Below are positions 57,795 through 64,000 of a DNA stretch of 64,000 bases, piece after piece (positions within the stretch are counted from its first letter, which is position 1; each line of letters opens with the position of its first letter). The notes below the pieces were generated by a model that worked only from the letters and a program-made list of their open reading frames with translations, was not told the origin of the DNA and ran no database searches. The translations under genes and the position numbers were made by a program. Source of the DNA: Epiperipatus broadwayi (Eukaryota; Onychophora; Udeonychophora; Euonychophora; Peripatidae); the NCBI GenBank assembly GCA_028023455.1, contig JAQFVV010012394.1, positions 28,847,010-28,911,009 of the forward strand, in the 5' to 3' direction.

Positions 57795-58159
57795 AAACCA
57801 GCAAGCATCACATGATCACATCTCCAATACTAGCACATAATTGTTTATAAACAAAGCAAAGCAAAACTCCATATAGTAGTGCCACCTGTGCTAAACAGAG
57901 TAATCAATGGATGCTCATAGTTTTGTAGTTAAGTAGAGATAAAAGGTGGTTGCTAGAGGGTTGCATTAGATCCTAAGATCTAGATGCAGTGCTCTCAGAT
58001 CCAAAGCTCCTCACTGACGAAGGCCACAAGCCAGAAACTAGTCTGGGGATATTGGATGAGTAGGCATTAGATAGGGATTTTATGCACAAGCCTTCTGGCA
58101 TCCATTGATTACTCTGTTTAGCACAGGTGGCACTACTATATGGAGTTTTGCTTTGCTTT
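57795..58159. mobile_element. HH1 foldback insertion with 14-bp TSD and intact hammerhead
   Basis: GTTTATACAAAGTT occurs exactly at 57781-57794 and 58160-58173. The 365-base insert has inverted arms of about 70 bases (57848-57916 and 58096-58160: GTGCCACCTGTGCTAAACAG and its exact inverse, sharing private variants). Between them are the junction at about 57917 and a full plus-strand hammerhead. Left end 'aaaccagcaagcatcacatg', right end 'ggagttttgctttgctttg'. Same design as 52902-53262. Confidence 0.9.
58008..58049 (+). ncRNA. hammerhead ribozyme, type I minimal form (HH1)
   Basis: Stem I strand TCCTCA (58008-58013), core CTGACGA (58014-58020; the variable seventh position is C), stem II GGC-CACAA-GCC (58022-58032) flanked by an A opposite A, GAAA (58034-58037), C38-TA-G41 stem III, GTC with cleavage after C58043, then TGGGGA (58044-58049) pairing 6 of 6 with stem I (one U-G). 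All invariant core bases are present. The weak points are a short stem II and a two-pair stem III, so activity may need a dimer or protein. Untested. Confidence 0.78.
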
Positions 58160-58318
58160 GTTTATACAAAGTTCTGATTACCGCCGAGCTGTGTTAGAAA
58201 AGTACACTATGTACACACGGTAACGAATACTCGCACTATAATTCTGAACGTATAGTTTCTATGTCTAACTTCTCTTCTTTCTCAATGATGGTAATTCTTA
58301 ATTCCCATGCTGTTTTCT

Positions 58319-58432
58319 TGCAACGGATGCTCTGCAACGAATGCTTTGCTCTGCAACAAATGCTCTACTCTGCAACGAATGCTCTGCTCTGCAACTAATG
58401 TTCTACTATGCATCGAATGCTCTACTCCAAAC
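58319..58432 (+). repeat. tandem repeat, about 21-bp unit
   Basis: About five to six copies of a CTCTGCAACGAATGCTCTG-like unit, with one shorter copy at the start, in a locally more complex stretch (58190-58510). No ORF uses it. Confidence 0.75.
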
Positions 58433-58829
58433 TACTAGACGTCTACTGCCCTTGTACTCCAAATATGGCTGCTCATAACTGCCTTCCTCTGCGTCATTGT
58501 TCTTTTCAAAATGGCCCCCTTTTATCTGTTTGCTTTCTTTTGTTTTCTGGAGTAACTCTTATAAATTAAGGTGGGATTTAATTAAATTGGGTTTTGCTAA
58601 TTAAATTCCTTCGTTATCTGCTTAATTAGTTTGTTACAATTGTTTGCATTTCAAGCTAACGTCTATGATTAAAATAGTAGCAAAATTTAAAGATTTAACA
58701 ATAAAATAATATTTTAGAATAAGACACTTTCGTATGTACGTTTAATTTAAAATGCATATATTACACTAATTATAAACAATTTTTCCCCCTTTAGATACAA
58801 TATAAATAATTATACTGTAATAGCTGACC

Positions 58830-59070
58830 CTACTCTCCGATTACCTGGTTTCTCCCTTCCAAGAAAACTCTGGTCGAAGTGGGGATTTATAGACTCTTCA
58901 AACTGTGAGTGTGGGAAATCGCAAACTATGGTACATATTTACAGGGAGTGCACAATCTATCAGGCCCCTGTTGGTCTCTTTGCTCTACATAGCTTGGAGG
59001 AGTCGACTCTTGGTTTTTTTTAAAAACTGTTGGTGTTGAATTTTAATGTACTGAGACCATACGCTAAATA
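58830..59070 (+). pseudogene. LINE C-terminal fragment (Jockey/CR1-like)
   Basis: The plus-strand frame reads 'RLPGFSLPRKLWSKWGFIDSSNCECGKSQTMVHIYREC', then 'LHSLEESTLGFF'. The C-x-C...H...C knuckle after 'LP-F-LPRK-W' is the usual end of Jockey-type LINE proteins. Only the last roughly 65 codons and a short 3' UTR ('aaataaatataaat') remain. Confidence 0.65.
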
Positions 59071-59479
59071 AATATAAATATTAATATATATACTGTATTT
59101 AAAAAAAGTCAAATATTGACATTTTTATTATAAAATAATTATTATTGTATTTGTTTAAATTTTATCTATAAATGTGCTATAAATATTTATCCCGCTAGAT
59201 TTTATATGAAAATTAAAAACAAAGAATTCCGTCAGTAAAAGTTTCTTACAGATATACTGAATTAAATTTTTCCAAGATCGTTTTCTTTTTCAAAAAAGAA
59301 ACAAGATAGGCCAATTATTTGGCTTTTATATACAAAATGACCTCCGGAAAATTCACAAAAGTACAAGAATAAAAAAATCCATTTTCTTTTCCTTTTCGAA
59401 ATGCATTACGTATTTTTATATTTTCAACTGTGTCACAAAATATTTTAGATAACATTAAATAAATAAACCACTAAAATAT

Positions 59480-59645
59480 TATATGGCCACCAATTCTTAT
59501 GTTCACATAATCTGTTAAAATAGTAGAAACTAATCTGGAGATATTGGATGTGTAGACACTAGATAGGGATTTTGATGCACAAATCTTCTAGCATTCATTG
59601 ATTAATATGGCTTGCACTAGGTGTCTCTGTTGCATAAAGTTGATA
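59480..59645 (+). mobile_element. HH1 partial sense copy
   Basis: Begins with antisense-like tail sequence, then 'agaaactaatctggagatattgg' (3' half of the hammerhead) through 'gcttgcactaggtgtctctgttgc'. The 5' half of the ribozyme is missing. Confidence 0.6.
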
Positions 59646-60449
59646 CTGTTTTATTAAATAAATAAATGCAAATTTTTTTGTAATATTTTTTAAATGTTTT
59701 GGAGTAGGTTCGTGTAGTTACTATTAAATGAATTGCATAAAAATTTTAAATTCTACTTTGTAGTTTTATTTACTGTAAATTACTAACTGCAAATTTTTTT
59801 ACAGAACCAAAAAGTACCCCAGTTCAGCAAGCCTATTTTCCCTTATAATTTATTATCTTAGTCTGTGTATATTTATACTGTAGTATGACTCTAAATAATA
59901 TTTCGGATATTTAAGAATAGCATACAACTCTATACAGAAATATACATATATTTATTTTTCGTATTTATAATACAAATATGTATACAATATTTACATAATG
60001 ATTCCTTCTATTACAGTTGGCAAAATATACAATTTAGCTATTAGCAATATGACTAATGTTTGGAACAGATGCTTCCTGTTGAGAACCTGATACTTCCAGC
60101 CATAGTTTTACCTTTTGTACAAGTGAATTCTGTAGTTAGCAGTTTCCAGCTCTAGGATTGACACCTCACTGTAACCTTAAGTATTGTGGACAACATATAC
60201 ATTACCAATCAACATTTAACAGTTATTTTGTTGTTGTCTGTTTTCCCTCTCAAATTGACATCTCCATATAGCAAGATCTTGGTCCTTACTGGAAATGATT
60301 GGATTCACTGACCTAGCTTTCCAATTGGCTTATCCATGTCATTGGCTGGTTATTTTCTTTTATTATTATTTCATTGGTCAATCTTATTGTAAATTAAATC
60401 TGATCTTGATAAGGACAAGTCCATTATTTGAAAGTAAGCTTGAGAGAAT
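59646..60449. other. no gene recognised
   Basis: Mixed A+T-rich sequence. About 60100-60350 is somewhat more complex but has no recognised family. Confidence 0.4.
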
Positions 60450-61025
60450 TCAGGATGAATTTATGACAGTCTGATTACTACTACAGATGGGAATATGTTG
60501 GATAAAAGTAATCTTATAATTAAACTTGGACAAAATGCTTTTGGTAGAGATAATATTAAAATGATATGTGCCGGTGTATTTGAAGGAAGGTTTTTAACAG
60601 TTGTGTTTTACTAGTTCTTACTTATGGATCTGAGATTTAGACCCCTAACAAAGAGAATACAGACATTTTAGACTACTCACAAAGTACATAGAGACATACA
60701 CTGGTGGCAACAAGAAAAGATCAAAAACAAAATACATGGGTGATAGAACAAACCAATATCATTGTTATCATTGTAAGTATTAAGAGAATGAAATGGATCT
60801 TGGATGGACATACTTCTAGAAATGGACAGTTTAAATCTTCAACTGGATTCCAAGATATTGTAAAAGACTTAGAAGAGATCATATATGGTACGAATGCTAC
60901 AAAAAGTTTGATGATGTGATGTTGAAAAGAGATGCTAAGGATTGGAGAAACTGGGTTAAACTTGTAGAGATCTTCATCTTGCAGAGGTTAAATAATGATT
61001 TCAAATAATAATGATGATGATTATA
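60450..61025 (+). pseudogene. RTE LINE 3' fragment
   Basis: Same family as 42690-44520: 'LTYGSEI' near 60620, 'ATRKDQKQNTWVIEQTNIIVIIVSIKRMKWILDGH' at 60707-60814, and a (GATGAT)-type tail near 61005-61020. Broken by stops. Confidence 0.75.
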
Positions 61026-61227
61026 TTTGATTAACACTTTTAAAAATAACTATTAACTATGTTAAATGATTGTTTCCTGTATACTTTGAATGATTATAAC
61101 TCGTGTAATATTCAGTAGCATTTTATATGAGAGCAATAGCTTTTGTGGCTAAAATATTTGAATTAAGAAATAGATTATTTAAAAGCAAATTACTAATAAA
61201 CTTTCTGTAATTACTAATGTACTAAAA
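61026..61227. other. no gene recognised
   Basis: A+T-rich spacer between an RTE tail and PLE B. Confidence 0.4.
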
Positions 61228-61641
61228 CTAATATGCTAAAATGGACTCGACCTCTGGTGGTGGACGAACATTAGACAAATTGACATAAGCTTCTCTTTTT
61301 CTCACATTCGTTATGTCAATGTCCTGTTTACGTGCTAGGAAATTTAATTTCTTCTCAAATCTCACTGCTAGTCTCCTTTTGAATTTGTCACATTTGCTAA
61401 CAATCCACAAAGATTCATTGTTATTGGCTGTTATATTTAAGAGGCATTTCTTTTCTTTCTTAAGGGCGTTGTTACAATTTCTTATAATCATGTCAAGCAA
61501 TTTTGTCTGCAGCTCTTGCCTGATTCTGTCACTGTCATAAATTGCTCTGTTGATTTTAATTATACAACAATTAGGTATTCGATTAAATTGCCTACAATTT
61601 TTTAGGAACTGAAGTCTTTGATGAAACTTGCGAGTTGCCAT
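61228..61641 (-). pseudogene. Penelope-like element B, N-terminal part of the ORF
   Basis: An open minus-strand frame of 137 codons. The end, 'REAYVNLSNVRPPPEVESILAY', matches the N-terminal PLE block ('VNLS-R-L---E--IL--G') that precedes the RT domain. The preceding K/R-rich helical region with 'KFKRRLAVRFEKKLNFLA' is also typical. The frame stops at TAG exactly where RT should continue, so it is truncated at 61228. It lies downstream, on the minus strand, of the RT-endonuclease part at 61898-63079, so parts are in permuted order. Confidence 0.65.
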
Positions 61642-61897
61642 ATCAATTCATAGTACAAAACGTTCGTTAACAAAATTATCCATGATACTGTAATAACAAT
61701 TTTTATTTCACCCTTACTTTGTAATTACTAATATGTTAAAACTAATTGTGTTACAGTGAAACTTTTAAGTTTATTAATTAGTAGGCTTTTATTTTTATCT
61801 ATTCTATCTTTTAGACTTAGCACTTTCAGAGCCCTTGCAGCTCCATATTCATAGTCCTTTTCATATTGTTAACTATATGCAAATGCATGCAAATCGC
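61642..61897 (-). other. spacer between the two PLE B parts
   Basis: In PLEs the junction between tandem partial copies (pseudo-LTR) would lie here. I looked for a hammerhead core in it, since PLE pseudo-LTRs often have one, and found none. Confidence 0.4.
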
Positions 61898-63079
61898 TTA
61901 TATCATCCATTTTTTCGAAATTGCGAAGCATGTGTCCTTTCTGTTTATTGCTCTGGCATCGCTGGTGATGAAACATGCTTCTTTGACCTTCCTCTTGACA
62001 TTGTTTCTTTCTGTGCATATGATGTTGGCTTTAGAGGGCTCAAATTTGTGGTTGTGTTCCTGCTGATGGTCAGAAAATACTGAGCTGCCTTCTTTTTTGG
62101 TTGTAGCTCTTGTGTATACATATTTATCCTTGGCCAGTCTATTGCCCACTGTGGCTCGAGTTTCCCCATAATAAACTGAATCACAACCTGTCTGCGGGCA
62201 CACAATTCTGTAAACTACATGGGGGGTTTCTTCGATGTTTCTTTCGTCTTTAGTATTGTTGATAAATCTATTGGTGTTTGGAGGGGTTCTGAATCCGAGT
62301 TTGAATTCCTTCTGTAATATTTTACTGAAGTTTTTTGCCACTGCAGGTATGTAAGGTATAGTCAGATGTTGTCTGTCTTCTTGTGTGTTCTGTTGCAGTC
62401 TTTTATAAAAGCTTTCAATCCTGTTGGTTATTGTTCTATGATCAAAACCCATGCTTATTAAGTCTCTTATGTAGCTGATGATGTTGTTTTTCTTGTCTGA
62501 TTCTAATTTACATAGGTGGCGGTTGCAAAATAAGAAGGCAGACAGCCCTGTGAGTTTGTGTGATTTAGGGGATTTTGAGAGTGGATGTAGACAACCTCTA
62601 ACACATAAGGGTTTAATTATCATAGAATAATTAAATGCCATATTCTCTCTATTGATTTTCAAATCGAGATACCTGACCATGTTTTTCTCATCTTCATATG
62701 TGCAATTAAACATAAGGTTGGAAAGAGTGTGGAGTTCACGTAAAATCTCTTTAGTAGAGGTTTCCGGTGCTGCCATAAATATGTCATCCACATATCTACT
62801 ATAAATTATGTTTGGTGCTGCTCTCTGCAACTTTGGAAGCACCTGTTGTTCAAAATGATCTAGCATGATACTGGAAACAATCCCACTCAGAGGGAGCCCC
62901 ATGGGCCATCCATTATTCATTCTGTACCATTTGTTTTCGTATGATGCTAAAATATTTCCATCTAGCCATTTCATAAAATCCACAATAAATCGTGCTTTGG
63001 GAACTGGACAGTCTTTCTTGCTTAGCTCATGTTTTATTATTCTGATTGATAGTTGTCTGTCAATGGAACCATATAGTTA
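61898..63079 (-). pseudogene. Penelope-like element B, RT palm and GIY-YIG endonuclease
   Basis: The minus frame is open from 63079 to the stop at 61898. The codon at 62983 is GTG within 'RFIVDFMKWL', not a real start; 'SIDRQLSIRIIKHELSKKDC' lies upstream. Blocks (counted from 62983): GWPMGLPLSGIVSSI at 25-39, YVDD at 64-67 (catalytic aspartates intact), LDLKI at 106-110, and the GIY-YIG nuclease from 257 (VYRI) with YYGET at 271-275, R282, H310, the K-E-A glutamate at 335 and N347, ending in 'INRKDTCFAISKKW'. The nuclease makes the nick for insertion and the RT copies the RNA. The N-terminal RT motifs are missing at 63080, so it is 5'-truncated, but what remains looks undamaged. Confidence 0.85.
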
Positions 63080-64000
63080 ATATATCTAAGTAAAAGCAAA
63101 TTAAAAAAATAAGTTTTTTATGTAATTAAAGCAATGTAAAAATAAGTAAATCAATAATATTTTAGAAAAGACATTTAATTAATGGAACCAAAGTTATTTA
63201 CAGTTAATTAATTAGTGTTAAGGTAGACTTAAGCTAATTAGATATTCTCTAGAGAGAACAAAATAACTTGTTTTATAAAATAAGTTGTAAACAAGAAAAA
63301 AAATTTCTATGAGATGAAATGATGGTTGAAGCAATGGAAAGAACGATTGAAAAATATTTTTCAGGGAGTTAGCCCATATCAGACAAATAAGCTGATTAAG
63401 GACCACAAAGGTAATATTGATATGTAATATTAATCAAATAATAAATTTGTTAAATCCTATTTGATATATATTGTAATGCTAGCAGAAAATATGTGTTATA
63501 AAACTCATATATATAGCATTATATGTTTAATAATTTAATATATATATATATATGATAAGTAAATATTAAAATGTAATTTTGTAAAATAAAAAGATTGTGT
63601 ATATATGGCTTTTAAAATATAATAAAATATTGAGATAGGGTGAGGGAAAAAACTAAAGTTAGAATACAATTTGTTTTAAAGAAAACTCCTTTTTTTGTAA
63701 ATTAAAATAATAAAATGTGTAAAAAAGTAAGCAAATGTGAAAGCAAAATAAAAAGAAGTTTGTAAAAGCAAAACTTTCAAAAATGTAATTAATTTAAAAG
63801 ATGGCTGATTGAATTAATTATAATAATTAAAACTATGTAAACTATCTCATAAAAGTGATAGTAGAATAATCTAAGAAAAGATTAGATTAAAGAAAATGTA
63901 AAAATCAATCAGATAAAACAAAATATAAACATTAATTAAGGCAAAACAGATTTAAGTTACTATCAAAATTAAAAAAACTACAATAAGGTATTAAAACAAT
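63080..64000. other. A+T-rich, no gene recognised
   Basis: Homopolymer-rich sequence with (TA)n near 63538-63553. No coding signal. Confidence 0.5.

Noticed and set aside
61313-62066. Plus-strand frames over PLE B
   Set aside because: Antisense shadows; the minus strand carries YVDD and the GIY-YIG motifs.

Overview
The window looks like gene-poor, strongly A+T-rich DNA from an invertebrate animal. There are no operons, ribosome-binding sites or bacterial gene spacing. Every protein signature I recognise belongs to a eukaryotic mobile element: RTE-like, L1/Tx1-like and Jockey-like LINEs, Penelope-like elements (PLEs), a hAT DNA transposon and an LTR retrotransposon. I found no intact host gene and cannot name the phylum from sequence alone.

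Layout. 1-16.5 kb holds RTE LINE pieces (one copy split by about 5.6 kb), a long purine-rich tract, a 5'-truncated L1/Tx1-like LINE with poly(A) and target-site duplication (TSD), and several copies of a short repeat called here HH1. 16.5-27.1 kb is a nest: a non-autonomous hAT element (8-bp TSD GACTACAG) contains, inside its own minisatellite, a minus-strand LTR retrotransposon with near-identical LTRs of about 3.1-3.3 kb, a primer binding site, a polypurine tract, one 562-codon gag-like ORF full of 16-residue repeats, and only a scrap of integrase. 27-42 kb carries a 0.9-kb palindrome of a second short repeat (HH2), several copies of a LINE with an (ACATC)n tail (LINE-X), and simple repeats. 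42.7-44.5 kb is the best-preserved RTE LINE. 46-59 kb is dense in HH1 and HH2 insertions, with a decayed PLE. 60-63 kb has another RTE remnant and a minus-strand PLE whose RT-endonuclease part lies upstream of a separate N-terminal part.

Main discovery. The short repeats HH1 and HH2 carry sequences that fold as minimal type I hammerhead self-cleaving ribozymes. In HH1 at 58008-58049 the parts are stem I TCCTCA/TGGGGA, core CTGACGA, stem II GGC/GCC, GAAA, a two-pair stem III and a GTC cleavage site. In HH2 at 31119-31162 they are stem I ACCAA/TTGGT, core CTGATGA, a 5-bp stem II GTGCT/AGCAC, GAAA, a three-pair stem III and an ATA cleavage site. Other copies keep the helices through compensating changes. 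HH1 also occurs as head-to-tail units of about 425 bp, each with one hammerhead, and as 250-365-bp foldback insertions with 12-14-bp TSDs. Paralogous unoccupied sites inside the window confirm two of the insertions. This resembles the small hammerhead-bearing retroelements (retrozymes) known from plants and animals. The fixed foldback architecture, and in HH2 a tRNA-like A/B-box region, are what look new.

How the parts fit together. The autonomous elements (RTE, PLE) could supply reverse transcriptase for HH1 and HH2, since the 12-14-bp TSDs suit target-primed reverse transcription. That link is inference. Coordinates of decayed repeats are approximate to about 10-20 bases.
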